Shown piece by piece: positions 1 through 8,275 of a DNA stretch of 64,000 bases; within the stretch, counting starts at the first letter, position 1, and every line of letters starts with the position of its first letter. Source of the stretch: CAZHHH01 sp052400685 (GTDB lineage Bacteria; Bacteroidota; Bacteroidia; Bacteroidales; Marinilabiliaceae); assembly GCA_052400685.1 (NCBI GenBank), contig JBQTGJ010000002.1. The stretch is one strand, 5' to 3'. The notes beneath the pieces were generated by a model. The model had not been told where the DNA came from. It ran no database searches and was given only the letters and a program-made list of their open reading frames with translations. A program made the translations under genes and the position numbers.

Positions 1-391
1 CAAAGAAACTTCTACCTTGATAATTAATCGTTCCATCTTCAATTAAAGTCATGCCCTTCTTTAAAAATGGCAAGGCGAAAACCAATTCGTCATTACCAGC
101 AGCAGAAGAATAATTACGACCGGCAATAAAAAAAAGAAATCTTGGGAACTCAAAATAAATTGACAACCGATATAACATCTTTCCCAAAAAACCGTTTTTG
201 CGTCCACCAACATTTTTTTGAGAAAAAACTCTAAGACCTAAAGTCTTCAAACGTTTTTGTATAACAAGAGGCATCCTGTCTGTAAAGACGTAATCGTCAA
301 ACCTCCAATTTTTATTTAACAACACATATATCAATAGTGAATATGGCGAATTATTTATAAAAACCCCATGCTGCTCACTTTCTCTTCTCAT
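1..391 (-). CDS. GT52-like glycosyltransferase (partial, runs off the window edge)
   Basis: This open frame starts at the ATG complementary to 389-391 and is cut by the window edge after 130 codons. It has no signal peptide. The visible part contains a basic stretch (KNVGGRKNGFLGKML) followed by KKGMTLIEDGTINY. The E-D-G motif followed by an aromatic resembles the D/E-D/E-G motif of bacterial sialyltransferases and family GT52 enzymes of lipooligosaccharide and capsule loci. It lies downstream of the Wzz and SLBB genes on the same strand, so a role in building the first surface polysaccharide is inferred. The acceptor and donor cannot be told, and the HP and Ser/Thr motifs would lie outside the window. 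Confidence 0.55.
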   Translation of the reverse strand, partial: MRRESEQHGVFINNSPYSLLIYVLLNKNWRFDDYVFTDRMPLVIQKRLKTLGLRVFSQKNVGGRKNGFLGKMLYRLSIYFEFPRFLFFIAGRNYSSAAGNDELVFALPFLKKGMTLIEDGTINYQGRSFF

Positions 392-596
392 AACCTCTTA
401 CTTTTCTTATCAATCCCGACAACACTTTAATAAAGTAATAGACGGTCGACACACCTCTCAACCACTGTATCCCCAATTCAATACTGAAAACCAAAAATTC
501 TGTTTTTAGACTTATTAAAGAGCCTTGCGTTCAAAAAAAGCATCCGAACAAATTCGTTCTTCATAAAAAAAATCAGCATCTTGTTTATTCGCTCTA
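392..596. other. 205-bp gap without a gene
   Basis: A+T-rich spacer between the Wzz stop and the partial glycosyltransferase. I see no strong terminator hairpin or convincing promoter, so the two genes may be co-transcribed. Confidence 0.4.
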
Positions 597-1718
597 TTAA
601 GCCGCCCAATTTTTCTGAATTGAGATTAATATGGCACGACCAACCACCCCAATCACTCCAGCCAAAAAGCCAAATATCAAGCCCAGAATCATAAAAAAAG
701 ATTTTTTAGGCCAGACCGGTTCAAGCGGCACTCTGACCGGCTCAATCATTGAAAAAGCAGGCGTCTGTTTTTTCACAGCCACAAGGGCTTGTTCCTTTTG
801 TTCTGCCAAACTCATATACAGATTTCTGGTTAAATCATAATTATCAGCCAACAACTGATAACCAACATCAACCCGCTCCCCAACAACATTTCGATTGGCA
901 TCTTTATAGGCATTTAATTCTGCCCTGTTTTTCTCGAATTCCTCTTTTTTATTCAAATATTGCGCTTCGATAAAATCCAGATTCTGACGAACCTGTTTGG
1001 TCTCAAATGCTATGATATACCTTTGCAAAAGCTCCGTTGTTCTCAATGCAATTTCGGATGTTTGTAAAGCCTCTTTCCCTTCAACGGCTATATCGACCAA
1101 ACCCGTTTCAGGGTCATAGTCAACGCTTATCATTGCACGTACTTTCTCGTAAAGCAATTCAACCCGTTTGTCCAAAACAACCAAATTAGTATCATTGGTC
1201 AACGCAGACGGGTCTCTGTCATCGCTTTTTAATGCATCCATTATAGTCCACGGTAATCGCACCGTGTACATAATAATTTTATCACCAAATCCTGGGACAG
1301 TATCTTTTCGGGCTTTCTCAAACAGTGACATTTTCGATGGCTCGTCTTCAAAAGAAACAGGGGTATTCAATAACTCCTTCAAAAAAGGAGAGCTCCCTAT
1401 TATTGTTGAATAAATTTCAGGCGAAATACCAGATGTTTGTCCAATCATTGAATTCAGATTAACGCCAGCCAGAGATGCCAGCCCGCCTAACTTATCAAGA
1501 CTATTTTCCGATTCAGCATTGGGCAATATTACAGCACGCGCTTCATAGCGGTCAGGAATTACCAACGCCAAAAATAAAGCCAGTAGAGCTGTCAGCAAGG
1601 TACTATAAAGAATCACCAACTTCCCTTTTCTCAAAACATCAAACAGCACCATCAGATTCAACCTATCACCTTTTATCAAAGGCTGAAAATCTCCTTTTTT
1701 GTCAGTATTCTCACTCAT
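597..1718 (-). CDS. Wzz-type polysaccharide chain-length determinant / co-polymerase
   Basis: A 373-residue inner-membrane protein of the Wzz/polysaccharide co-polymerase family. An N-terminal transmembrane segment lies at about residues 33-54 (LVILYSTLLTALLALFLALV). A large periplasmic region rich in helix and coiled coil follows (about 60-335). The C-terminal region has a PVWPKKSF proline-rich motif and a second membrane segment (MILGLIFGFLAGVIGVVG). These proteins set the modal length of the polymer made by Wzy. The gene sits 32 bp downstream of the SLBB export gene on the same strand, the usual outer-membrane plus inner-membrane pair. A paralogue of the same size lies at 57090-58208 in the second locus. 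No kinase domain is present, so this is not a bacterial tyrosine kinase fusion. Confidence 0.88.
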   Translation of the reverse strand: MSENTDKKGDFQPLIKGDRLNLMVLFDVLRKGKLVILYSTLLTALLALFLALVIPDRYEARAVILPNAESENSLDKLGGLASLAGVNLNSMIGQTSGISPEIYSTIIGSSPFLKELLNTPVSFEDEPSKMSLFEKARKDTVPGFGDKIIMYTVRLPWTIMDALKSDDRDPSALTNDTNLVVLDKRVELLYEKVRAMISVDYDPETGLVDIAVEGKEALQTSEIALRTTELLQRYIIAFETKQVRQNLDFIEAQYLNKKEEFEKNRAELNAYKDANRNVVGERVDVGYQLLADNYDLTRNLYMSLAEQKEQALVAVKKQTPAFSMIEPVRVPLEPVWPKKSFFMILGLIFGFLAGVIGVVGRAILISIQKNWAA

Positions 1719-1750
1719 AACTTACCAATTTTTGCTTCAGGACGACGAAA

Positions 1751-4171
1751 CTAATTCAATAAATTTATTAACGTAGCCAACGTCAATGCGATGGTTGATA
1801 TACCGCTTCCAATGGCAATCCATGCGCTTACTGGCATATCTTTCTCCGGCTTTTGTGGCACAACAATTTCGCTACCCGGCAGCACACGGGGATAGGATCG
1901 TAATCCCAGGAAAGAACTGGTTGCTCCGGCACTCCCATTTGGATATACCACATACACACGATTACGCTTAGCACGAAGGGCGAAGCCCCCACTACTTTTA
2001 ACATAATACTTCACCCCACGCCCCTCAATATAAGGCATACTAAGTGGATTCAAGACGCCGCCACCAACCTGAATGGTCTGACTTCGACGCGGGACGACCA
2101 ATTCATCGCCATCGCGCAGATAAATATCATCACGGCCTCCGGGCTGTTTGATCGCCCGGGCCAAATCGACCCCTACTACTTCAAATTCCATCTGAGGCGT
2201 CTCCAATCCTTCATTCTTCGACTTCGCGAATTCACGCAAACGACGTTCTTTGGCTGTCAGTACAATGGGGCGAGTTAACATGGCTCCGGGCAAATAAGCT
2301 TCGGCTGTAAAACCGCCACTGCGATTAATCAAATCAGACAAACGCTCATTTTTCTTTACCAGCGCATATTCGCCGGCATGCATTACCTCTCCACTGATGC
2401 GAATAGACCCTTCTTTAATTGCACCTGGTGCCATGCGCACATAGACTTCATCAAATGGCATAAGTTCAAACGCCGCATCTTTGTTCTTTAAGGACAAATT
2501 ACGGGGAATGGAAAACTGAAACAACTGCGCCACTGTAGCTGCTGTTTTTTCAGCTTCTTCATAACTTAATCTCCTGGTCACCTCAATATAGCTCTCTGAA
2601 GCGACCTCTTTAAATCCTCCGGCCATCATGATTAAATCGCCAAGACTCATTTCCTCCATATAATCAAATACTCCGGGAGTTTGAACTTCACCACGAATAT
2701 GCACCACGCGCTTTTCACGCATCTCGTCAATGGAACGAATCGTTACCACATCTTCACGTGAAAGCAGCATATCACTATTGCCATTCACCACATCGGTAAC
2801 GCTAAACGCAACCGAAACGGGACTCAAATCTTCCTTCAAACGGGATACCACGCCACGTTCCATAAAGGCATCTTCACGCAACCCATCAGCACGGGCAATC
2901 AGCTCACTCAACTTCAGGCCCTTGGTCAGCTCATAGGTTCCCGGACGGAATACAGCTCCCTCTATACGCACACGGTTGACAAACCGATCCAAAACTTTCC
3001 CCACATAAATGCTATCGCCATTTTGTAGCGTAACCATCTCAAAGGTATCCGCCGCAACATCCTTCACTTCCAGCTGGCGTCCGTTATTTCGATGCAGCTC
3101 CACACGCTCGCGAAACGCCTTTTCATTAAACCCGCCGGCAAAATCAATAAGCTGCTTAATGGTTTCAGTTCCTTCTGTTTCAAAAATTCCGGTTCTGATA
3201 AGTTCACCACCTACCCTGACACGTTGATGGTAAGTTGGAACCATTACGACATCTCCGTCATTAAGCGGCACATTAACAGCCCCGTTGCCATTAATCAAAT
3301 AATCATACACATCTAAACGGTGAACAATCTTACTGTTGCGGATAATACGAATATCCCGAAAAGAGCCCCTGATATTGGGCCCGCCTGATAAATACAAAGC
3401 ATTAAAAGCCGTGGCATTGCCAGGCAATGTGTAAGTACCAGGAGCAAAAACTTCCCCAATAACATTAACCGTGATAGGCTGTATGGCCCCTAAATGAATA
3501 TTAACAAACGTTTCGGGCACAGCAGCCACCAAATCACGATAGATAAGCGCCAACTTTTCCCGCAATATTTTTTTTGCATCCCTAAAAGAACGACTGCCAA
3601 CTGCTATAGGACCAATATTTGGGATAGAAATCTGCCCTGTTTTATCTACAATAGCAACATAACTTTGTTGTGAGGCGCCATAAATATCGACACGAAACTC
3701 ATCCCCAACGCCAATGATATAGTCATCAGTTATGGCATTTGTCGCATTGGGCTCAAATGTCAGATTCTCACTATTAAACAAGCGAAAACCAAAAAGAGAT
3801 TCTTCTTCCGGTGTTGTCATGAAAAATGGCTTCTCAGAAAACTCGTTTTGCGAACCAAACAAAAAATCGGATGACATCCCATTATCGAGATCCAGCCCTG
3901 TATCAGAACTACGCGATATGGAACCGTCGGCCGTAACCGATAAAAGACGTTCGCGCAACATACTAATTTGCTCCTCGCTCACCCCCTTTGCCCGGGCCAA
4001 AGCCAATGCCTGCTCTTCGGTCATCCCCCGCTTTTGCATTTCACTGATAATCTGTTGAATTTGACTATCACTCAAAGCCGACACATCCACCGATGCCGGA
4101 TTAATAGTCTGCGCTATGCTCACCAAAGTAAGGCAACTGATCACAACTGCCACAAAAATCTTCTTTATCAT
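1751..4171 (-). CDS. SLBB-domain polysaccharide export protein (Wza-like, outer membrane)
   Basis: An 806-residue exported protein with a signal peptide at residues 1-20 (MIKKIFVAVVISCLTLVSIA). A short helical section (about 30-90) with repeated EEQALALARAKGVSEEQI-type sequence follows, as is common in Bacteroidetes homologues. The Poly_export domain is at about 145-235 (DYIIGVGDEFRVDIYG), followed by a series of SLBB domains recognised by repeats such as VNVIGEVFAPGTYTLP, VRVGGELIRTGIFE, VRIEGAVFRPGTYEL, VHIRGEVQTPGVFDY and IRISGEVMHAGEYAL. A C-terminal hydrophobic segment (IAIGSGISTIALTLATLI) ends it. It probably forms the outer-membrane export channel for the first polysaccharide. It is about twice as long as E. 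coli Wza because of the extra SLBB repeats, which is typical in this phylum. It is the first gene of the leftward operon; its paralogue is at 58389-60848. Confidence 0.9.
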   Translation of the reverse strand: MIKKIFVAVVISCLTLVSIAQTINPASVDVSALSDSQIQQIISEMQKRGMTEEQALALARAKGVSEEQISMLRERLLSVTADGSISRSSDTGLDLDNGMSSDFLFGSQNEFSEKPFFMTTPEEESLFGFRLFNSENLTFEPNATNAITDDYIIGVGDEFRVDIYGASQQSYVAIVDKTGQISIPNIGPIAVGSRSFRDAKKILREKLALIYRDLVAAVPETFVNIHLGAIQPITVNVIGEVFAPGTYTLPGNATAFNALYLSGGPNIRGSFRDIRIIRNSKIVHRLDVYDYLINGNGAVNVPLNDGDVVMVPTYHQRVRVGGELIRTGIFETEGTETIKQLIDFAGGFNEKAFRERVELHRNNGRQLEVKDVAADTFEMVTLQNGDSIYVGKVLDRFVNRVRIEGAVFRPGTYELTKGLKLSELIARADGLREDAFMERGVVSRLKEDLSPVSVAFSVTDVVNGNSDMLLSREDVVTIRSIDEMREKRVVHIRGEVQTPGVFDYMEEMSLGDLIMMAGGFKEVASESYIEVTRRLSYEEAEKTAATVAQLFQFSIPRNLSLKNKDAAFELMPFDEVYVRMAPGAIKEGSIRISGEVMHAGEYALVKKNERLSDLINRSGGFTAEAYLPGAMLTRPIVLTAKERRLREFAKSKNEGLETPQMEFEVVGVDLARAIKQPGGRDDIYLRDGDELVVPRRSQTIQVGGGVLNPLSMPYIEGRGVKYYVKSSGGFALRAKRNRVYVVYPNGSAGATSSFLGLRSYPRVLPGSEIVVPQKPEKDMPVSAWIAIGSGISTIALTLATLINLLN

Positions 4172-4759
4172 ATATCGTTTGTTGTTTTACCTAAAAAACC
4201 ACATCTATTAAGCTATAAATCAGAACACAAAACAAGATACGCCAACATTTCCAATCACGCTTTCGCCGCCTCACCCACAGGTATTACCCGCAAATCAGTC
4301 GTCAAACCACGGATGCGATCTTGCGACCTACGTTGCGCGTTCAAGTCCAGTTCCATCCGTTTTATAAAGATGAAAACGTACCCAATTCTAAAAAATTGTT
4401 AACGTAATTAAGATTTTTCGTTCCATTTAGAGCGAATAATAAAACCATCTTGATTAGCTTATTGAATGACATCACATTAACATCTAAAATAAAATGAGGG
4501 CTCAATTTCAATAAATAGAAAAACGCACCTCATTCCGAACATATAGCCATCTGATTTGCCAAATAAACAAAAAACGGCCATAATGGCGACAAAGATAATC
4601 ATTTAAAAGTCGCAATTAAATTCCAAAACAGACGGTTTATCTAAAATATGAACAACGGACGACCGATCATATCAGAAATTGATTTCCAATGATGACTCTC
4701 CTATTTGAATAAATTACCTTTATAAATAAACCTGTCAATTAATTTTTTGTTATAACAGA
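4172..4759. promoter_or_regulatory. Divergent intergenic region between polysaccharide operon 1 and the metal regulator
   Basis: A 588-bp A+T-rich region with no supportable gene. It must hold the promoters for the leftward export operon and the rightward HMA-AraC gene. A short perfect palindrome, GCCATAATGGC, lies at 4577-4587. I could not pick out a clean TTTG/TAnnTTTG promoter in either direction, so only the region is annotated. Confidence 0.45.
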
Positions 4760-5332
4760 ATGACAAACACAACACTCCACATAAAAAACATGGTCTGCAA
4801 CCGCTGCCTGAAAGTTGTAAGAGATGAATTTACAAAACTCAACCTCAACGTTGAAGCAATTGAATTAGGCGAGGTGCGCATTTCTTCGGCGCCCGATGAA
4901 GTACAAATAGAACAGATCAGGGAGATGCTGAAAGAAAATGGCTTTGAACTCATTGACGACAAAAAGAGCCAACTGATTGAAAAAATTAAAACATTGATTA
5001 TTGAAAAGATCCATTACACAACAGATTTACAGGAATGCGTCATTAGTTCGGACTACATTGCAAAAAAAATTGGTTACGACTATTCTTACCTAAGCCACCT
5101 GTTTTCGTCAGTAGAAGGGGTCACCATTGAGAAATATATCATTCATCAAAAAATTGAAAAGGCAAAAGAACTATTAGTCTACAACGAATTAACGCTTAGC
5201 GAAATTGCCTACAAACTCGGCTATAGCAGCGTTCAACATCTTTCAAATCAATTTAAAAAAATTACGGGCTTAGCTCCTTCCCACTTTAAAAAACTAAAAG
5301 ACAATAAACGTAAACCATTGGATCAGGTTTAA
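4760..5332 (+). CDS. HMA-domain / AraC-type HTH fusion regulator (metal-responsive)
   Basis: A 190-residue predicted cytoplasmic transcription factor. Residues 1-65 form a heavy-metal-associated (HMA)-like domain with a CxxC pair (Cys13, Cys16 in KNMVCNRCLKVV) and a beta-alpha-beta-like pattern ending in ENGFELID. A linker follows, then a C-terminal AraC/XylS double helix-turn-helix at about 95-180. There SSDYIAKKIGYDYSYLSHLF is the first HTH and LTLSEIAYKLGYSSVQHLSN the second, ending with the family hallmark FKKITGLAPSHFKK. The sequence suggests that Cu(I) or another soft metal binds the CxxC and alters DNA binding; this is inference. It lies upstream of a permease with its own HMA domain and the CusABC genes, all on the same strand, which are its likely targets. 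It is not CueR, CsoR or CopY. Confidence 0.85.
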   Translation: MTNTTLHIKNMVCNRCLKVVRDEFTKLNLNVEAIELGEVRISSAPDEVQIEQIREMLKENGFELIDDKKSQLIEKIKTLIIEKIHYTTDLQECVISSDYIAKKIGYDYSYLSHLFSSVEGVTIEKYIIHQKIEKAKELLVYNELTLSEIAYKLGYSSVQHLSNQFKKITGLAPSHFKKLKDNKRKPLDQV

Positions 5333-5340
5333 ATCGTGTT

Positions 5341-5473
5341 TGTCTATAAAGTCTGCGACTTAGTTATGCTTGCCATAGAAATAGTCATTTACGAAAAGCA
5401 AACGCCTTGATTTTTATGACTTCGCAAGCCTTGTATTTGAACTATATATTTCAAACTCTTAGTTTATGGACAG
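5341..5473 (+). repeat. MITE-like palindromic element, copy 1
   Basis: A member of the dispersed family described under 17097-17227. It opens with TGTCTATAAAGTC and closes with TTTATGGACAG, and the body keeps GACTT, TTATGCTTGC, AGTCATTTACG, CGCAAGCCTTG and TTTGAACT. It begins 8 bp after the stop codon of the HMA-AraC gene and may serve as its 3' hairpin. Confidence 0.75.
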
Positions 5474-5474
5474 A

Positions 5475-5807
5475 TTCTAAGTATGCCAGATGAACTTCTA
5501 ACTGTGCCAGATACACTTCTAACTGTGCCAGATATCCTTCTAACTGTGCCAGATATCCTTCTAACTGTGCCAGATAAGCTTCTAAGTCTGAGAATGTTCT
5601 TCTAAGTGTGCCAGATTTCCTTCTAACTATGCCAGATACTCTTCTAACTGTGCCAGATAACCTTCTAACTGTGCCAGATAACCTTCTAACTGTGCCAGAT
5701 AACCTTCTAACTGTGCCAGATAAGCTTCTAAGTCTGAGAATGTTCTTCTAAGTGTGCCAGACATCCTTCTAAGTCTGAGAATAAGCTTCTAACTGCACCA
5801 AACGGCC
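5475..5807. repeat. 21-bp tandem repeat array (16 units)
   Basis: Sixteen head-to-tail units can be counted. The main unit is TTCTAACTGTGCCAGATAACC (shown as TTCTAACTGTGCCAGATAAC plus C, 21 bp). Three units are a distinct 20-bp variant, TTCTAAGTCTGAGAATGTTC or close to it, at unit positions 6, 13 and 15. Units 5-7 and 12-14 are nearly the same three-unit block, so the array grew partly by block duplication. The 20-bp units break any long reading frame, so it is unlikely to be coding. It lies between the HMA-AraC regulator and the permease gene. Confidence 0.9.
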
Positions 5808-5894
5808 TTGAATGTTTAATAATGAACAAGGTATGCCCGACACGTATAATAAAACCAGGTGGAGTGTCTTCTATATTCTGTGCGCATAATTATT

Positions 5895-5961
5895 GGACTC
5901 CATCGGAGTCCTGAGGTAGGTTGCCAATCATTGGCTACAAACCTACGACCTCAAAGAGGTC
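5895..5961. repeat. Structured palindromic (REP-like) element with competing hairpins
   Basis: Three nested or overlapping inverted repeats are visible. GGACTCC-ATC-GGAGTCC lies at 5895-5911. A long interrupted stem pairs GAGGTAGGTT (5913-5922) with AACCTACGACCTC (ending 5952) around an inner GCCAA-TCA-TTGGC. GACCTC-AAA-GAGGTC lies at 5947-5961. The last hairpin shares its left arm with the second stem, so they cannot form together. It resembles the REP-type palindromes mobilised by RAYT transposases; no transposase is nearby. It could alternatively be a leader structure for the permease gene 160 bp downstream. Confidence 0.6.
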
Positions 5962-6119
5962 GGACAATTCATCAAATCAATCAATAACCTAAGTCTTGAA
6001 TCGGAACAATATCGTTCAAACGCCTTACTTTATAGACAGACGCTCTGATAATCCAAAAATAATATAAGCCTTATCCAAAATAATGTAACAGGTAAAAGCT
6101 GCTTTTTGGTTTATTTTGT

Positions 6120-7400
6120 ATGATAAAAATAAACGCAATGGACATCATGGATTATATACAAAAATTTTTTAGTGATTTTGCAACCATCCTGAGTGAAATG
6201 GCTCCGTTCCTGTTACTGGGATTTTTCTTTGCCGGCATGTTATATGCTTTCATGCCCCGTCGGAAAATCGAAAAATATTTTAGTGGCAAGCCCCTGAAAT
6301 CGTCAGTTTTAGCCGCCATCTTTGGCGTTCCTTTACCGCTGTGCTCATGTGGTGTGATACCCACAGGTGCGGCACTGTATAAAAACGGGGCATCAAAAGG
6401 AGGCACGGTCTCATTTTTAATTTCTACGCCTCAAACAGGTGTAGACTCAATCCTTGCCACCTTTTCGTTGTTGGGATTACCGTTCGCAATTATACGTCCT
6501 CTGGCCGCATTGATTACAGGTATTACCGGGGGACTGATAACGAGTCGTATTACACGTGCGGAAATAACGGAAACACCATTTCAAGACGACGAAACAGATA
6601 GAAAAAGTTTTATGCAACGTGTTAAGGCGGTGTTCAGATATGGCTTTGTGGACTTTATCCAGGACATTTCCAAATGGCTGGTCATTGGATTGGTGTTGGC
6701 CGCCATCATATCGGTCCTCATCCCCGATAACTTTTTTAATGTATTGCAACTATCGCCCATCCTTCAAATGCTGTTGATATTAGTGGTGTCGATTCCTTTA
6801 TACATCTGTGCAACAGGCTCCATTCCGCTGGCCGCCATTCTTTTACTCAAGGGAATCAGCCCCGGCGCTGCGTTTGTTCTATTAATGGCCGGGCCGGCTA
6901 CCAACGTAGCCACCATTACTATGATTGGCAAAGTGCTGGGTAAAAAAAGCTTATTTTCCTATCTGGCCACGATTATCGTTGGCGCATTGGCATTTGGTTT
7001 ACTGATTGACTATGCAATGCCGGTAGAGTGGTTTACCCGGGTAGCCAACGAGCATCTTGCCCATAACCACGGACAAACAATGACCTGGTGGCAAATAGGG
7101 TCGGCCATTTTACTTATGGCGCTGATCATTAATGGTTATATTCAAAGAAAAAGAAGCGCCACAAAAGAGATATCACAAATTAAACACAATAATAACATGG
7201 AATTTCAAACGATAAAAGTAGAAGGCATGACTTGCAATCATTGCAAAACAAATGTAGAATCGAATCTCGAGAAATTAGGCTTTATTAAAAGCGCGAAGGT
7301 CAATTTAAACGACAAAACGGTTTTAATTGAAGGCGACAACATTGATATGGATACCACGCTCAAAACCATTGAGTCGCTGGGATATAAACCGGTAAAATAA
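6120..7400 (+). CDS. SO_0444-type Cu/Zn efflux permease with C-terminal HMA domain
   Basis: A 426-residue inner-membrane protein. Residues 10-345 match the permease family PF03773 (ArsP/SO_0444 type), with about eight hydrophobic segments and the signature PLPLCSCGVIPTGAALYK near residue 75, whose Cys-Ser-Cys-Gly is conserved. A second motif, YICATGSIPLAA, comes in the second half. After a charged linker, residues 360-426 form a full HMA domain (VEGMTCNHCKTNVESNL), with a CxxC as in metallochaperones and P-type ATPases. The likely role is export of Cu or Zn across the inner membrane, with the HMA domain delivering or sensing metal; the exact substrate is inferred. It could start at Met1 or at Met7/Met10. 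It is followed by a hairpin at 7404-7433 and then the HYC_CC_PP gene. Confidence 0.85.
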   Translation: MIKINAMDIMDYIQKFFSDFATILSEMAPFLLLGFFFAGMLYAFMPRRKIEKYFSGKPLKSSVLAAIFGVPLPLCSCGVIPTGAALYKNGASKGGTVSFLISTPQTGVDSILATFSLLGLPFAIIRPLAALITGITGGLITSRITRAEITETPFQDDETDRKSFMQRVKAVFRYGFVDFIQDISKWLVIGLVLAAIISVLIPDNFFNVLQLSPILQMLLILVVSIPLYICATGSIPLAAILLLKGISPGAAFVLLMAGPATNVATITMIGKVLGKKSLFSYLATIIVGALAFGLLIDYAMPVEWFTRVANEHLAHNHGQTMTWWQIGSAILLMALIINGYIQRKRSATKEISQIKHNNNMEFQTIKVEGMTCNHCKTNVESNLEKLGFIKSAKVNLNDKTVLIEGDNIDMDTTLKTIESLGYKPVK

Positions 7401-7403
7401 ATA

Positions 7404-7433
7404 TTTACCCCCTTATTCAAACAAGGGGGTAAA
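7404..7433 (+). terminator. Hairpin after the HMA permease gene
   Basis: TTTACCCCCTT (7404-7414) pairs perfectly with AAGGGGGTAAA (7423-7433) across an 8-nt loop, starting 4 bp after the stop codon. There is no strong T-tract after it, so it may attenuate rather than stop transcription into the downstream efflux genes. Confidence 0.6.
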
Positions 7434-7584
7434 CTTATAACACCCGCAATGCACCGAAAACCAAGATACAGAGTCAGCATGAAAATATTCTTTTTGCAGA
7501 CAGGACAAAGGTGAGCCCTCATTTTTTGAACTGCGAAACGAACCTGCTTACTAAAAAACGCAAATACCAATAAGAATTGGATCT

Positions 7585-8043
7585 ATGAGCTCCATACGAC
7601 CGATAAAAAACAAATTTTTGACGTACGAAAGTTTCAAAACCGGAGCTTTCGTATCTGTCAGCGGCGTATTGGGCCAGGCACTACATATTATATTAGCGTT
7701 ACTCCTGATGGCATCAACCACCGGGATAACCATTTCTAAGCACTACTGTGGCGAAGAATTGATTTCGGCGTCCATTAATATGGAAGCAAAATCGTGTTGT
7801 GACACAAAAGATGGCTGTTGCGAAAATAAAACGTGCCATTTTGAGGTTAAAGACGATTATATTATGGCCGTTGAAATAAACAACCAACGGATTGCCGTAT
7901 TAAACGTTCTTTTCCCGATCGTCTCTTTCATCGGCACACAACGGCCTGCCACGGAAAATAAGACTGAGACAGTTTTCTACTATAAATTTCCGCCGCCCGA
8001 ACGACAGACCTGCCGTTCATTGTTACAGACCTATCTTTGTTAG
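7585..8043 (+). CDS. HYC_CC_PP family small membrane/periplasmic protein
   Basis: A 152-residue protein of the HYC_CC_PP family, named for its HYC, CC and PP motifs. All are visible: KHYCGEEL (His53-Tyr54-Cys55), two CC pairs (71-72 and 78-79) with Cys84 nearby, and KFPPPERQ near the C-terminus. A hydrophobic segment at about residues 28-48 (VLGQALHIILALLLMASTTG) would be a signal or anchor. Family members are usually shorter and start just before this segment, so the first 25-30 residues may not be translated; no ATG lies closer than Met42. The many cysteines and the place between two metal-efflux genes suggest periplasmic copper binding, which is inference. Its molecular function is not established. 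Confidence 0.75.
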   Translation: MSSIRPIKNKFLTYESFKTGAFVSVSGVLGQALHIILALLLMASTTGITISKHYCGEELISASINMEAKSCCDTKDGCCENKTCHFEVKDDYIMAVEINNQRIAVLNVLFPIVSFIGTQRPATENKTETVFYYKFPPPERQTCRSLLQTYLC

Positions 8044-8052
8044 CATTCTGAC

Positions 8053-8181
8053 TCAGAAAGCTCAACGTCTGTGTCATGCTTACGCTCAATATGGCCATTT
8101 ACGGCAGTACACCCCTGTTTTCCGGCCTATGCAAGCCATGATTGTGAACTCTCCGGCTCTGGCTCCCGACTTTATTGCCGG
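8053..8181 (+). repeat. MITE-like element, degenerate copy 2
   Basis: This diverged member keeps the order of landmarks: AAGCTCAACGTCTG, TCATGCTTACGCTC, ATGGCCATTTACGG, TATGCAAGCC, TTGTGAACT and CTCCCGACTTTAT. It fills most of the gap between the HYC_CC_PP gene and the cusA-like gene, which explains this otherwise odd spacer. Confidence 0.55.
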
Positions 8182-8275
8182 CCTCTGATTAGCCGGTCCA
8201 GACCTCAGACTTTGAGCCTATGGCCACTCTTTCACCGCTATTTTAAGAAACTAACAAATGTCAAAACCATAAGAT

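Noticed and set aside
4172..4759. JUMPstart/ops-like or UpxY-type antitermination site ahead of polysaccharide operon 1
   Set aside because: No ops-like core sequence and no NusG-like gene next to the operon.
5475..5807. CRISPR array
   Set aside because: Units are head to tail with no unique spacers, and there are no cas genes nearby. The same holds for 39229-39645.
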